A stretch of DNA of 64,000 nt from Synechococcus sp. MW101C3 (GCF_002252635.1 NZ_NQKX01000006.1:62001-126000); one strand, 5' to 3'; counted from the stretch's first letter, positions 7,829 through 17,291 are shown. Translations and numbers: made by a program. Notes: generated by a model not told the origin, from the letters alone.

Positions 7829-8806
7829 ATGGCCCAGGCCCAGCCCGCCGCTCCGGCCCTGACCGCCGCCGCCCCGCCCCCCAACTGGGTGGCTTCGCGC
7901 CATCCCCTCGGCTGGCTGATCGACCGGCTGCTGGCGGTCGAGCCCCTGCGCCGGCTGCTGTTCCTCCAGGCCCGCCAGCTGATCATCCGCACCGCCGAGC
8001 GCCGCGGCATCGCCTGGCGGGCGCGGTGCGAGGAGCTCGTGCGGCAGGCCGAGCCGCTGCTGGCCAGCAGCTCGGATGCGGCCACCCAGGTGCCGCCTTA
8101 CTACCGGGCCCGGTTTCACGCCTACCAGGAGGGCAACCTCTGCTGGCAGGCGGCCGGTGAGGCGGAGCAGGCCACCGATGCGATGGCCCTGCGGGTGTGG
8201 CCGGGGGAGACCCTGGAGCCCCAGGACGCCCAGCGGCGGCTGCGGGACGCGATCTTTGCGGCGATCGAGCCCAGCCTCATCGGCCCGGTGCGCAGCGCTC
8301 TCGACATCGGGTGCTCGGTGGGCGTCGGCACCCTGGCCCTCAAGGACTGGCTGGAGCGACGTGAGGGCACAGGCGTCGCCGTCGACGGCCTCGACCTCTC
8401 CCCCCAGATGCTGGCGGTGGCCAGGGTCCGCGACCCCGGCGGCCGCATCCGCCGCTGGCACCACGCCGCCGCCGAAGCCACCGGCCTGCCGGCGGCCAGC
8501 GTCGACCTGATCACCCTCCAGTTCGTCTGCCACGAGCTGCCCGCAGGCGCCACCCGGGCGGTGCTGCAGGAGGCGGCGCGCCTCCTGCGTCCCGGCGGGG
8601 TGGTGGCCCTGGTGGATCAGGATCCCGATTCGGCCGTGATCCGCCGCCTGCCGGCGCCGATCGCCACCCTGCTCAAGAGCACCGAGCCCTACCTGGCCGA
8701 CTACTTCGGCCTCGATCTGCCCAGGACCCTGGAGCAGGCTGGCTTCCGCGACGTGCGCCGGGAGGCCTGCGACCCCCGCCACCGGGTGCTGGTGGCCGTG
8801 CGCTGA
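7829..8806 (+). CDS. Class I SAM-dependent methyltransferase
   Basis: 325 aa with an N-terminal helical region of about 140 residues and then a Rossmann-type methyltransferase domain. Motif I is ALDIGCSVGVGTLALKDWL, the acidic loop is VDGLDLSPQMLAVAR, motif IV is VDLITLQFVCHELP, and post-motif RLLRPGGVVALVDQDP follows. This arrangement is common in cyanobacterial small-molecule methyltransferases of the Methyltransf_11/25 type. The acceptor is unknown. It is divergent from the secreted-protein gene at 7305-7733. Confidence 0.88.
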   Translation: MAQAQPAAPALTAAAPPPNWVASRHPLGWLIDRLLAVEPLRRLLFLQARQLIIRTAERRGIAWRARCEELVRQAEPLLASSSDAATQVPPYYRARFHAYQEGNLCWQAAGEAEQATDAMALRVWPGETLEPQDAQRRLRDAIFAAIEPSLIGPVRSALDIGCSVGVGTLALKDWLERREGTGVAVDGLDLSPQMLAVARVRDPGGRIRRWHHAAAEATGLPAASVDLITLQFVCHELPAGATRAVLQEAARLLRPGGVVALVDQDPDSAVIRRLPAPIATLLKSTEPYLADYFGLDLPRTLEQAGFRDVRREACDPRHRVLVAVR

Positions 8807-8839
8807 GGCCTCCCCGAGTGCGGCGGGCGCCCATGGCGC

Positions 8840-9841
8840 TCAGCCCCAGCCGCTGAGTGCGATCTTGCCGATCGTGCTCCCGGAGGCCAGCTGGGCATGG
8901 GCAAGCTCCAGGTTGGTGGCGTTGATGGGGCTGAGGGTGCGGCCCAGGGTGGGGCGCAGCTCGCCGGCCTCGAACAGCGCGGCGAGGTGATCCAGGATCT
9001 CCCCCTGCCGCCCCATGTCGGCGGTCTGGAACTGGGAGCGGCTGAACATGAACTCCCAGGCGAAGGTCACGCTCTTGGCCTTGAGCAGGTTGAGGTCGAG
9101 GGGGTGGCGGTTGCCCACGATCGCCACGATCGACCCCAGCGGGGCGATGAGCTCGGCCATCACCTCCCAGTAGGCGTCGGTGTCGCTGAAGTTGGCGATC
9201 CGATCCACCGCCTCGAAGCCCAGGGCGGCCAGCTGGGGAGCCAGGGGCCGGTGGTGGTCGACGACGTGGTGGGCCCCCAGCTCCTGCACCCAGGCGGTGC
9301 TCTCGGGGCGCGAGGCGCTGGCGATCACCACCACCCCGGCCCGGCGGGCCAGCTGGATGGCAATCGAGCCCACCCCGCCGGCGCCGCCGAGGATCAGCAG
9401 GCTGGCGCCCTTGGCGCTCCCGCCACCGCCGTCATCCGGATCCAGCCCGAGGCGCTCGAACAGGGACTCCCAGGCCGTCAGCCCCGTCAGCGGCACGCTG
9501 GCCGCCTCGGCCCAGGAGAGCCGGGTCGGTTTGCGGCCCACCAGGCGCTCGTCCACCAGCACGGCTTCGGCGCTGCAGCCGGCCCTACCCGCATCGCCGG
9601 CGAACATCACCGGATCCCCCACCCGGAAGCGGCGCACCCGCTCCCCCACCGCGCTCACCACCCCGGCACCATCCCAGCCCAGCTGCTTCGGAGCCGCGCC
9701 GGGGCCCACGGCTGCACGCAACTTGGTGTCGATCGGGTTCACCGCCACCGCCTCGATCCGCACCAGCAGGTCGTGGGGGCCGGGCACGGGCTCCGGCAGC
9801 TCCGTGTCCACCAGGGCAGGGGTGGCGAGAATCGCTCTCAT
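8840..9841 (-). CDS. MDR-family quinone oxidoreductase / zinc-free alcohol dehydrogenase-like protein
   Basis: 333 aa. The N-terminal GroES-like domain carries VRIEAVAVNPIDTKLR and GWDGAGVVSAVGERVRRFRVGDPVMFAG. It is followed by a Rossmann domain with LLILGGAGGVGSIAIQLARRAG and GAHHVVDHHRPL. Cysteine ligands for structural or catalytic zinc are absent, as in the ZADH/quinone-oxidoreductase branch (TIGR02817-like). It uses NADPH to reduce quinones or enones in the cytosol. The 3' end lies close to the convergent methyltransferase gene, and a secreted-protein gene starts upstream on the same strand. Confidence 0.88.
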   Translation of the reverse strand: MRAILATPALVDTELPEPVPGPHDLLVRIEAVAVNPIDTKLRAAVGPGAAPKQLGWDGAGVVSAVGERVRRFRVGDPVMFAGDAGRAGCSAEAVLVDERLVGRKPTRLSWAEAASVPLTGLTAWESLFERLGLDPDDGGGGSAKGASLLILGGAGGVGSIAIQLARRAGVVVIASASRPESTAWVQELGAHHVVDHHRPLAPQLAALGFEAVDRIANFSDTDAYWEVMAELIAPLGSIVAIVGNRHPLDLNLLKAKSVTFAWEFMFSRSQFQTADMGRQGEILDHLAALFEAGELRPTLGRTLSPINATNLELAHAQLASGSTIGKIALSGWG

Positions 9842-9851
9842 GGCGGCGGGG

Positions 9852-10316
9852 TCAGTAGCGGCAGTAGCCCACCTCCCCCTTCAGGGGCGGTTTGCAGGGG
9901 AAGCGCAGCGGCACGAAGATCCGGTTGCCGTTGGCGTCGTTGGTGAGCGAGATGTTGTCCTGCACGTAGAGCTCCCGGCGCCAGAGGCCCCCCAGCCGGT
10001 CGCGCAGCAGGTCGCTGCCGCTGGGGTCCTTGCCCTTGCCGGACATCTCCCGGTAGGTCATCGACAGGCCGTCCTTCCAGCGGATCTTCAGGCCGCCGGG
10101 GATCTGCTCATCCACGCAGGCCAGGGGCTTGCCGTTGTACTCGCAGTCCTTCCAGCCGTCGCGGGGAATCTGGGGCGGGTTCGGCTGCTGGGCCGGGCCG
10201 GGCGCCGCCAGGGCCAGCATCACCAGTGGCACCACCGGCAGCAACGCCGCTGCCGCCCACCCCCTGCCTTTCTGCTGCGGGGTGAGCGGGGGCCTGCGGC
10301 GGCAGTGGGACGACAC
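9852..10316 (-). CDS. Exported hypothetical protein
   Basis: Product of about 154 aa. The longest frame would overlap the start of the aldolase/SDR gene on the other strand, so I prefer the GTG that avoids the overlap; other internal starts are possible. It has an N-terminal hydrophobic signal (WAAAALLPVVPLVMLALAAPGPAQQ). A mature part follows with CEYNGKPLACVDEQIPGG, GLSMTYREM, an LYVQDNISLTNDANGNRIFVPL strand region and a closing CKPPLKGEVGYCRY. The four cysteines suggest two disulfides in an exported protein. Family not recognised. Confidence 0.65.
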   Translation of the reverse strand: MSSHCRRRPPLTPQQKGRGWAAAALLPVVPLVMLALAAPGPAQQPNPPQIPRDGWKDCEYNGKPLACVDEQIPGGLKIRWKDGLSMTYREMSGKGKDPSGSDLLRDRLGGLWRRELYVQDNISLTNDANGNRIFVPLRFPCKPPLKGEVGYCRY

Positions 10317-10371
10317 GGGCAGGCCCTGCAGGGTGGCTCCCCGTAGTCTCCCCCAAGCTCCTTCCCGTCCC

Positions 10372-12516
10372 ATGGCCGTGCTCAACCGCTGGTCCGACGC
10401 CGATGCGCAGGCGGCTGTGGCCCACTACGGCGCCCGGGGCGTGAGCGAGGCGCTGGCCCTGCGCACCTACTCCGCCCGCCTGCTGGGCGCCGACCCGGAA
10501 CTGGTGCTGCACGGCGGCGGCAACACCTCGCTGAAAACGAGCGTCACCGACCTGCTCGGCGACACCATCTCCGTGTTGTGCGTCAAGGGCAGCGGCTGGG
10601 ATCTGGCCACGATCGAGCCGCCGGGCCACCCGGCCGTGCAGCTGGAGCCGCTGCTGCGGCTGCGCGCGCTGCCGTCCCTCAGCGACGAGGACATGGTGGC
10701 GGCCCAGCGGCGCCACCTGATCGATCCGGCGGCGCCCAACCCCTCGGTGGAGGCCCTGCTGCATGCCTTCCTCCCCCATGCCTTCATCGATCACACCCAT
10801 GCGGTGGCGCTGCTGGCGCTGGCCGATCAGCCCGACGCCGAGGCGGTGTGCCGTCGGGTCTATGGCGAGCGGGTGGCGATCGTTCCCTACGTGATGCCCG
10901 GCTTCGCGCTGGCCAAGGCGGCCGCCGAGGCCTATGAGGCGGCCGCGGCGTCCGCCGCCGCCCGCGGCCAGGAGCTGGAGGGGATGGTGCTGCTCCAGCA
11001 CGGGCTGTTTTCCTTCGGGGCCACGGCCAAGCAGAGCTACGAGCGGATGATTGCGCTGGTGGAGGAGGCCGAGCGCGCCCTCAGCCACAGCGAGCGCCTG
11101 TTTCAGCCATGCGGACTGCCGAGCCGCCCGGCACCTGCGGCGGCGTTGCTGCCGCTGGTGCGTGGGGCCCTGAGCCGGGCCGCCGAGCGTCAGGGCTGTG
11201 CGCGCCGCTGGCTGCTGGATCTGCGGCAGACCGCCAACTCCCTGGCGGTGGCCAACGACCAGCGCCTTGGCGACTGGGCCGGGCGGGGGGTCGCCACCCC
11301 CGACCATGTGATCCGCACCAAGGCCCAACCGTTGGTGCTGCCGCCGGCGCCGCCGGCAGAGGGTCCCGAGGCCGGGCCGGCCCTGCAGTCCTGGGCGGTG
11401 CAACTGGAAGCTGTGATGCAGGCCTATGTGGACGACTATCAGGCCTACGTGCACCGCCAGAACAGCCGCGTGGGCGGCCACAAGACGCCGCTGGATCCCC
11501 TGCCGCGCGTGATCGCCATCCCCGGCCTGGGCCTGGTGGGAGTGGGCGCCAGTGCGGCGGCGGCCGCCGTCACCGCCGACATCGCCGAGGCCTGGGCCCA
11601 GACGCTGCTGGCCGCCGAGGCGCTGGGCCGCTTTCAGCCCGTTGGTGAGGACGACACCTTCGACATGGAGTACTGGAGCCTGGAGCAGGCCAAGCTCGGC
11701 AAGGGTAAGGAGCTGCCCCTGGCCCGGCACGTGGTGTTGGTCACCGGTGGAGCGGGTGGCATCGGCGCGGCGATCGCCCGGGCTTTCGCTGTCGTCGGTG
11801 CCGAGGTGGCCGTGCTCGATCGTGACGCCGAGGGGGCTGCCGCCGTGGCCGCCAGCTGCGGCAAGCGGGCGCTGGCGCTCAATGCCGATGTCACCGCACC
11901 GGCGCAGGTGCGCGCGGCCATCGATCAGCTGGTGACCCGCTTCGGTGGCCTCGATCTGGTGGTGTCCAATGCCGGCGCCGCCTGGACCGGCCCGATCGCC
12001 ACCCTTGAAGACGCCGATCTGCGTGCCAGCTTCGAGCTCAACCTTTTCGCCCACCAGCACGTGGCCCAGGCCGCTGTCGCCGTGTTCCGCGCCCAGGACG
12101 GCGCAGGCCTCACCTCAGCTGCTCCCGATCCCTCCCCGCTGGGCGGCCAGCTGCTGTTCAACGTCTCCAAGCAGGCCCTCAATCCCGGCCCGAACTTCGG
12201 TGCCTACGGCATCGCGAAAGCGGCCCTGCTGGCGCTGATGCGCCAATACGCGCTCGAGGGGGGTACGGAGTGCATCCGTGCCAATGCCATCAATGCTGAT
12301 CGCATCCGCTCCGGCCTGCTCGACGACGCCATGATCCGCGCGCGCTCCGTCGCCCGCGGCGTCAGCGAGGCCGCCTACATGGGCGGCAACCTGCTGGGCC
12401 AGGAAGTGACCGCCGCCGATGTGGCCGAGGCCTTCGTGGCCCTGGCCCGCCTGGATCGCACCACCGGCGCCGTGCTCACCGTCGACGGCGGCAACGTGGC
12501 GGCGATGGTGCGGTGA
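10372..12516 (+). CDS. Bifunctional class II aldolase / short-chain dehydrogenase
   Basis: 714 aa with two domains. The N-terminal class II aldolase/adducin-like domain contains ELVLHGGGNTSLK and the zinc histidines in HAFLPHAFIDHTHAVALLAL, plus GMVLLQHGLFSFG. The C-terminal SDR begins at about residue 450 with VVLVTGGAGGIGAAIARAF, then VVSNAGAAWTGP and the catalytic YGIAK, ending TGAVLTVDGGNVAAMVR. This is the architecture of the RhaE-type L-rhamnulose-1-phosphate aldolase/lactaldehyde dehydrogenase. Typical rhamnose catabolic neighbours are absent, so the sugar may differ. The start was chosen at the ATG just before the conserved LNRWSDADA segment. Confidence 0.92.
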   Translation: MAVLNRWSDADAQAAVAHYGARGVSEALALRTYSARLLGADPELVLHGGGNTSLKTSVTDLLGDTISVLCVKGSGWDLATIEPPGHPAVQLEPLLRLRALPSLSDEDMVAAQRRHLIDPAAPNPSVEALLHAFLPHAFIDHTHAVALLALADQPDAEAVCRRVYGERVAIVPYVMPGFALAKAAAEAYEAAAASAAARGQELEGMVLLQHGLFSFGATAKQSYERMIALVEEAERALSHSERLFQPCGLPSRPAPAAALLPLVRGALSRAAERQGCARRWLLDLRQTANSLAVANDQRLGDWAGRGVATPDHVIRTKAQPLVLPPAPPAEGPEAGPALQSWAVQLEAVMQAYVDDYQAYVHRQNSRVGGHKTPLDPLPRVIAIPGLGLVGVGASAAAAAVTADIAEAWAQTLLAAEALGRFQPVGEDDTFDMEYWSLEQAKLGKGKELPLARHVVLVTGGAGGIGAAIARAFAVVGAEVAVLDRDAEGAAAVAASCGKRALALNADVTAPAQVRAAIDQLVTRFGGLDLVVSNAGAAWTGPIATLEDADLRASFELNLFAHQHVAQAAVAVFRAQDGAGLTSAAPDPSPLGGQLLFNVSKQALNPGPNFGAYGIAKAALLALMRQYALEGGTECIRANAINADRIRSGLLDDAMIRARSVARGVSEAAYMGGNLLGQEVTAADVAEAFVALARLDRTTGAVLTVDGGNVAAMVR

Positions 12517-12573
12517 GGGATCAAGCCCACCAACCAACTGCCGGCCCATGCGCTTGCAAGCAGCCATTCCCTC

Positions 12574-13137
12574 TCAAGCGGGCTCTGCCACTTCCTTGAT
12601 CGCCGCCGCGATCGCGGCACGCTGCTCGGCGTCGTAGCCCCAGCGCTCCAGGAAAGCCACGTCGTTACCACGGCCTGCCGTGGCCTCCAGCAGCGTTTCA
12701 AGCCGCTCCTTCACAGCCCTGGGGTCCAGCAGGCGCAGCAACTCCACACACCGCTGGTGCACCCGCTCGGAACTGGCCTGCATGGCCCCATCGTCCTGGC
12801 GCTGATGGTGCAAGGCCATCGCCTTGCTCATCGCCAGGTTGCGGGCGGTGAGATCCACCACACCGGCGCCGGCCTGGCGTAACTGCCACACCAGGCCATC
12901 GGGCAGGCGGTCCATCAGGGGGGAATCGCCGGCCAGCGCCACCACGAAGAACCCCCGGGCGCCATCGCGGCTCTGCACCAGCTCCCCCACCCGATCCGCC
13001 AGCACTTCGTCGCTCAGCTCGCCGTTCTCCCACAAGCCCAGCCACTGGGCCGTGATCTCCATGGCCTGCGGAAAGCTGGGAACAGCAGCGGGGCTTCCGG
13101 CTCCCGCACCGAGTGAAGCCGGGGTGGAGGCAGACAT
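12574..13137 (-). CDS. Conserved hypothetical protein divergent from era
   Basis: 187 aa. I start at the ATG giving MSASTPASLG, which leaves 31 bases to the era start; the frame extends further upstream only as antisense of era. The soluble protein has a helical make-up: ITAQWLGLWENGELSDEVLADRVGELVQS, then an alpha/beta core (GARGFFVVALAGDSPLMDRLPDGLVWQLRQ), then a helical ALHHQRQDDGAMQASSERVHQRCVELLRLLD. It looks like a cyanobacterial conserved protein, but I know no function. The shared divergent promoter region suggests linked expression with era. Confidence 0.7.
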   Translation of the reverse strand: MSASTPASLGAGAGSPAAVPSFPQAMEITAQWLGLWENGELSDEVLADRVGELVQSRDGARGFFVVALAGDSPLMDRLPDGLVWQLRQAGAGVVDLTARNLAMSKAMALHHQRQDDGAMQASSERVHQRCVELLRLLDPRAVKERLETLLEATAGRGNDVAFLERWGYDAEQRAAIAAAIKEVAEPA

Positions 13138-13168
13138 CGACGGCCCTTGGGATGACACTGTTGAAGGT

Positions 13169-14182
13169 ATGCATTCTCCGCTCCTACCGGCGAGCCACCC
13201 GCCCGACTTCCGCTCCGGGTTCGTGGCCCTGGTGGGCCGGCCCAACGTCGGCAAATCGACGCTGCTCAACCAGCTGGTGGGGGAGAAGGTGGCGATCACC
13301 TCCCCCGTGGCCCAGACCACCCGCAACCGTCTAAGGGCGATCCTCACCACTCCCGCCGCCCAGCTGGTGCTGCTGGACACTCCCGGCATCCACAAGCCCC
13401 ATCACCTGCTGGGGGAACGGCTGGTGCGCAGCGCCCGCTCCGCCATCGGCGACGTGGACGTGGTGCTGCTGTTGGTGGACGGCAGCCAGCCGGCCGGCCG
13501 CGGTGACGGCTTCATCGTGGAGCTGCTGCGCCAGAGCCGCAGGCCTGTGCTGGTGGCCCTGAACAAATGGGACCTGGTGGATCCGGCGGAAGCCACCGCC
13601 CTGCAACACAGCTATGACGCCCTGCTGAACGACCGAGGAACCACCGGCTTCCGCGGCGACGAGCCCAGCGGCGCCCCTGCTGACGCCACCAGCGGCGCAG
13701 GCGCCCGTGAAGCCCTCGCCCCCTTCGCCGAGCTCTTCCCATGCAGCGCCACCAGTGGCGAGGGCTGCGAGGCGCTGGTGGCGGCCCTCACGGCACGGCT
13801 GCCGCTGGGCCCGGCGCTCTACCCGGCCGACACCATCAGCGACCAGCCGGAGCAGTTGCTGCTCGCCGAACTGATCCGCGAGCAGGTGTTGACCCTCACC
13901 CGCGAGGAGGTGCCCCACTCGGTGGCGGTCCAGGTGGAGCGGATCGTGGAAGACGGCAAGCGAACGGCCGTGCTCGCCACGGTGGTGGTGGAGCGCTCCA
14001 GCCAGAAAGGCATCCTGATCGGCAAGGGCGGAACCATGCTGCGGGACATCGGCAGCGGCGCCCGCGTCCAGATGCAGAAGGTGTTCGACGGGCCCGTGTA
14101 CCTCGAGCTGTTCGTGAAGGTGGTGCCGAACTGGCGCCGCAACCCGGCGCGGCTGGCGGAGCTGGGCTACCGGGAGGAGTGA
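13169..14182 (+). CDS. era: GTPase Era, ribosome assembly factor
   Basis: 337 aa, longer than the usual ~300. G1 is GRPNVGKS at residues 23-30, then TTRNRL (switch I), DTPGIHKP (G3) and NKWD (G4). The C-terminal KH domain carries GKGGTMLRDIG. The extra length is a glycine/alanine-rich insert after NKWD-LVDPAE, around residues 160-185. Era binds the 3' end of 16S rRNA and acts in 30S maturation. It heads a plus-strand run with a CpcS-like gene, trmD, ispF and larB. Confidence 0.96.
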   Translation: MHSPLLPASHPPDFRSGFVALVGRPNVGKSTLLNQLVGEKVAITSPVAQTTRNRLRAILTTPAAQLVLLDTPGIHKPHHLLGERLVRSARSAIGDVDVVLLLVDGSQPAGRGDGFIVELLRQSRRPVLVALNKWDLVDPAEATALQHSYDALLNDRGTTGFRGDEPSGAPADATSGAGAREALAPFAELFPCSATSGEGCEALVAALTARLPLGPALYPADTISDQPEQLLLAELIREQVLTLTREEVPHSVAVQVERIVEDGKRTAVLATVVVERSSQKGILIGKGGTMLRDIGSGARVQMQKVFDGPVYLELFVKVVPNWRRNPARLAELGYREE

Positions 14183-14284
14183 AGGCTGGCCGCGCGAGCC
14201 GCCCGGCGGCGCGCTGGCCCCTGCCGTTGCCGCTGGGCCCTGAGCCGTGCTTCAGGATGGGCGCACCGCCCGCCCACTGCCGCC

Positions 14285-14758
14285 ATGACCGGCCCGAGCC
14301 CAGCGTTCCCACCGGCGGATCTGCCCGCCTTCCTGCAGCTCTGCGCCGGCCGCTGGATGGGTCTGCGCAGCACGCTGGCCGGCAGCGCCAGCAGCAACCC
14401 AGACGACGGCGCCGCTCCCTTGAGCGAGCGGGGGGAGGTGGAGGTGACCCTGCTGGAGGCAGGTGCCGCAGGCGATCTGGGCGGCCTGCAGGTGAATGCC
14501 CCGGAGGGCATCCGCAGCACGCTCGGCTTTGACGGTGACGGCGGCCTGCGGGGCGTCGACGGAACGATCGGTCGCTGGCAACTCTGGCCTGACGGAAGCC
14601 TGGAACTGGAACTTCAGCGCCGTGAGGGCCTGGTGCGGGAACGGATCTGGTTCACCAAGCCCAACCTGCGCCTGCGCAGCAGCGTGGAGCACCGCGCCGA
14701 TGGCAGTGCCGCGGTGGCCAGTTTCTGCAGCGAGATTCGCCGCGTGAGCGCCTCCTGA
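14285..14758 (+). CDS. CpcS/CpeS-type phycobiliprotein lyase family protein
   Basis: 157 aa. The pattern FLQLCAGRWMGLRSTL at the start and the C-terminal RERIWFTKPNLRLRSSVEHR followed by ASFCSEIRRV are the marks of the CpcS/CpeS lipocalin-like chromophore lyases. These attach phycocyanobilin or phycoerythrobilin to phycobiliprotein cysteines. Which bilin and which cysteine (CpcS, CpcU or CpeS type) cannot be decided here. It sits between era and trmD, with its stop 5 bases before the trmD start, so it probably shares their transcript. Confidence 0.82.
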   Translation: MTGPSPAFPPADLPAFLQLCAGRWMGLRSTLAGSASSNPDDGAAPLSERGEVEVTLLEAGAAGDLGGLQVNAPEGIRSTLGFDGDGGLRGVDGTIGRWQLWPDGSLELELQRREGLVRERIWFTKPNLRLRSSVEHRADGSAAVASFCSEIRRVSAS

Positions 14759-14763
14759 GCACC

Positions 14764-15501
14764 GTGAGCGGCCTGCGGATCGATGTCGTGACGCTGGTGC
14801 CGGAGGCCTTCGAGCCCCTGCGCGGGCTCGGGGTGATCGGCCGCTCGTTCGCCGCCGGTCGGGCCAGCCTGCACACCCACAACCCCCGCGATTTCGCCAC
14901 CGACCGCTACCGCAAGGTGGACGATGTGCCCTACGGCGGTGGTGCGGGCATGGTGCTCAAACCCGAGCCGGTCTTCGCCGCCTTCGAGGCGATCCCGCAA
15001 CTGGAGCGCCGTACGGTGTTGCTGATGAGCCCGCAGGGCCAGCCTCTGCGGCAGGCCCACCTGCGCCACTGGGCCACCAGCTGCGACCAGCTGGTGCTGC
15101 TCTGCGGCCACTACGAGGGCTTCGACGAACGCATCCGCAGCCTGGCCGATGCGGAGGTGTCGATCGGCGACTTCGTGCTCACTGGCGGGGAGCTGCCGGC
15201 GATGACCGTGATCAATGGGGTGGTGCGGCTGCTGCCCGGCACGGTGGGCACCGCCGCCTCGCTCGACGACGAAAGCCACAGCGCCCTGCTGCTGGAGCAT
15301 CCCCAGTACACCCGCCCGGCCAGCTTTCGCGGCATGGAGGTGCCCCAGGTGCTGCGCAACGGCCACCACGCGGTGATCGCCAGCTGGCGCCACGCGCAGC
15401 AACTGCAGCGCACCCGCGAGCGCCGCCCCGATCTCTACCAGCGCTGGCTGGAGCAGGGAGGCGGCGCGGACGACGCGTCCGCGCCGGGAGAATGCCCATG
15501 A
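14764..15501 (+). CDS. trmD: tRNA (guanine-N1-)-methyltransferase
   Basis: 245 aa with a GTG start. TrmD makes m1G37 in tRNAs reading CNN-type codons, preventing +1 frameshifting. The SAM-binding trefoil-knot motifs are intact: [26 protein letters not shown] and [15 protein letters not shown]. The rimM, rplS and rpsP partners usual in other bacteria are not adjacent; here it follows the CpcS-like gene and precedes ispF. Confidence 0.96.
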   Translation: MSGLRIDVVTLVPEAFEPLRGLGVIGRSFAAGRASLHTHNPRDFATDRYRKVDDVPYGGGAGMVLKPEPVFAAFEAIPQLERRTVLLMSPQGQPLRQAHLRHWATSCDQLVLLCGHYEGFDERIRSLADAEVSIGDFVLTGGELPAMTVINGVVRLLPGTVGTAASLDDESHSALLLEHPQYTRPASFRGMEVPQVLRNGHHAVIASWRHAQQLQRTRERRPDLYQRWLEQGGGADDASAPGECP

Positions 15502-15529
15502 TGGCTCCGCTTCGCCTCACGGCTTCGGC

Positions 15530-16009
15530 ATGCAGCTGCGCATCGGCAACGGCTACGACATCCACCGGCTGGTAAGCGGACGGCCCCTGATCCTCGGGGG
15601 CATCCGGCTCGACCATCCGCTCGGCCTCGATGGCCACAGCGACGCCGACGTGCTGGTGCACGCGCTGATGGATGCCCTGCTGGGCGCCCTCAGCCTCGGC
15701 GACATCGGCCGCCATTTCCCGCCGGAGGACGCGCGCTGGAAAGGCGCCGACAGCCTGCTGCTGCTTGAGCGGGTGATGGAGCTGGTGCGCGAGCAGGGCT
15801 GGCAGGTGGTGAACGTGGATGCGGTGGTGGTGGCGGAGCAGCCCAAGCTCAAGCCCCACATCGAGGCCATGCGTGCCGCCATCGCCGCACGGCTGGCGGT
15901 GGAGCCGGAACAGGTGGGGGTGAAAGCCACCACCAACGAAGGTCTGGGGCCTACCGGCCGTCAGGAGGGCATCGCCTGCCATGCCGTCGCCCTGCTGCAG
16001 AAACCATGA
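15530..16009 (+). CDS. ispF: 2-C-methyl-D-erythritol 2,4-cyclodiphosphate synthase
   Basis: 159 aa, standard for IspF. Metal ligands occur in GYDIHRL and [20 protein letters not shown]; the substrate loop is [13 protein letters not shown], and the C-terminal signature [22 protein letters not shown] is intact. It forms the cyclic diphosphate in the MEP isoprenoid pathway, which supplies carotenoids, phytol and quinones. The stop overlaps the ATG of the next gene by 4 bases, so the two are translationally coupled. Confidence 0.97.
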   Translation: MQLRIGNGYDIHRLVSGRPLILGGIRLDHPLGLDGHSDADVLVHALMDALLGALSLGDIGRHFPPEDARWKGADSLLLLERVMELVREQGWQVVNVDAVVVAEQPKLKPHIEAMRAAIAARLAVEPEQVGVKATTNEGLGPTGRQEGIACHAVALLQKP

Positions 16010-16485
16010 AGGGTTGGTGGCTGGCGCTCTGCCTGGGGCTGGCCCTGCTGGTGGCGCCTGGGCTACAACCGGGCATGGCTCTTGCCGCGCCGGGCGCTGC
16101 CGGCTCAGGCCTGGAAGCTGGCGCAGACGTGGCAGCCAGGGCCGACGTGGGCGCCGGAGCTGGAGCCATCGAGCTCTTGCGGTTGCGGGTGCCGGCAGAG
16201 CAGCGCAACTGCTGGTTGCAGGCTGAAGCGGTGGGGTGGGGGCCCTGGTTGGAGCGGCAGCAGGGTTTCGCGGGCCGGGAGCTGTTCTGGAACGCCCGCG
16301 ACACGGAAGGCGTGCTGCTGATCCGCTGGCGGCGGGCGTCCGACTGGCATGGCCTTGCAGAAACCAGCCTGGCGGAGCCCCAGCAACGCTTCGAGGCGGA
16401 GGCACGCCGCTGTCTGGCTCTGCCCACCACCGCAGACAACCCCTTTGCGCTGCTGGGCAGCGCCGAACTGCTGCCGCAACCATGA
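16006..16485 (+). CDS. TIGR03792-type exported cyanobacterial protein
   Basis: 159 aa with a signal peptide ([30 protein letters not shown]). The mature domain starts [21 protein letters not shown] and continues [31 protein letters not shown]. This is the pattern of the cyanobacterial TIGR03792 family, which resembles an ABM-type ferredoxin-like fold. Function unknown. It overlaps ispF by 4 bases and larB by 4 bases, so it is part of the operon. Confidence 0.8.
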   Translation: MKGWWLALCLGLALLVAPGLQPGMALAAPGAAGSGLEAGADVAARADVGAGAGAIELLRLRVPAEQRNCWLQAEAVGWGPWLERQQGFAGRELFWNARDTEGVLLIRWRRASDWHGLAETSLAEPQQRFEAEARRCLALPTTADNPFALLGSAELLPQP

Positions 16486-17273
16486 ACACCTTCGGCACCG
16501 GGCCGATCCCTCCTCACAACGACCCCGAGATCGCGTCTCAGCACAACCCGGGGCCCGGCCTGATTGCTGGGGTGGCCGAGCTCGATCTGGAGCGTCCGCT
16601 GCGGCTGGGGATGACGGAAGCGATCTGGGGCCAGGACAAGAGCGCTACACAGATCGCCGCCATCCTGCTGCGGCTGGCCCAGACCGCCCAGACCGTTCTG
16701 GTGACGCGCGTGAGTGACGAGAAGGCTGCCGCTGTTGCCGTTCTCTGCCGAGAGGCGCTGCCGCCGCTACCGGCAGAGCGGGCTCTGGCCTATCACCCGA
16801 TCGCCCGCTGCCTGACGCTCGGCCTGCAGGAGGGCAGCAGCGAGCCGCCGGTGGCTGCCACGCCGTCGGTGGCGGTGGTGTGCGCCGGCAGCAGCGATCT
16901 GGCCGTGGCCCAGGAGGCGGGCCTGGCCCTGCGCTGCCACGGCATTGCCCACGACCTGGTGGTGGACGTGGGCGTGGCGGGACTGCAGCGCCTGCTCGGC
17001 AAGCTGGAGCGGCTGCGGCGTGCCCGCGTGTTGATCGTGTGCGCCGGCATGGAAGGGGCCCTGCCCACCGTGGTGGCCGGGCTGTTGCCCCAGCCGGTGA
17101 TCGCCGTGCCGGTGTCGGTGGGCTACGGCGTGAGTGCCGGCGGCATGGCGGCGCTGCACGGCATGCTCGCCAGCTGCGCGCCAGGGCTTGCCGTGGTGAA
17201 CATCGACAACGGCTACGGCGCCGCCATGGCCGCTCTGCGCATCCTCAACGCAAATGAACAGGGCGATCACTGA
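16482..17273 (+). CDS. larB: LarB-type (AIR carboxylase-like) nickel-pincer cofactor biosynthesis protein
   Basis: 263 aa. The C-terminal PurE-like domain has VAVVCAGSSDLAVAQEAGLALR, VVDVGVAGLQRLL, LIVCAGMEGALPTVVAGL, and VPVSVGYGVSAGGMAALHGML, then VVNIDNGYGAAMAAL, typical of LarB. LarB carboxylates and hydrolyses NaAD when the nickel-pincer nucleotide of lactate racemase is made. LarC, LarE and LarA are not in the window, so the cofactor pathway role is inferred from the family. ATG chosen at the 4-base overlap with the preceding gene. Confidence 0.85.
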   Translation: MNTFGTGPIPPHNDPEIASQHNPGPGLIAGVAELDLERPLRLGMTEAIWGQDKSATQIAAILLRLAQTAQTVLVTRVSDEKAAAVAVLCREALPPLPAERALAYHPIARCLTLGLQEGSSEPPVAATPSVAVVCAGSSDLAVAQEAGLALRCHGIAHDLVVDVGVAGLQRLLGKLERLRRARVLIVCAGMEGALPTVVAGLLPQPVIAVPVSVGYGVSAGGMAALHGMLASCAPGLAVVNIDNGYGAAMAALRILNANEQGDH

Positions 17274-17291
17274 GCGGGTTGCCAGTTCAAG

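Noticed and set aside
10108-12060. 650-codon minus-strand frame opposite the aldolase/SDR gene
   Set aside because: Antisense frame in GC-rich sequence without domains.
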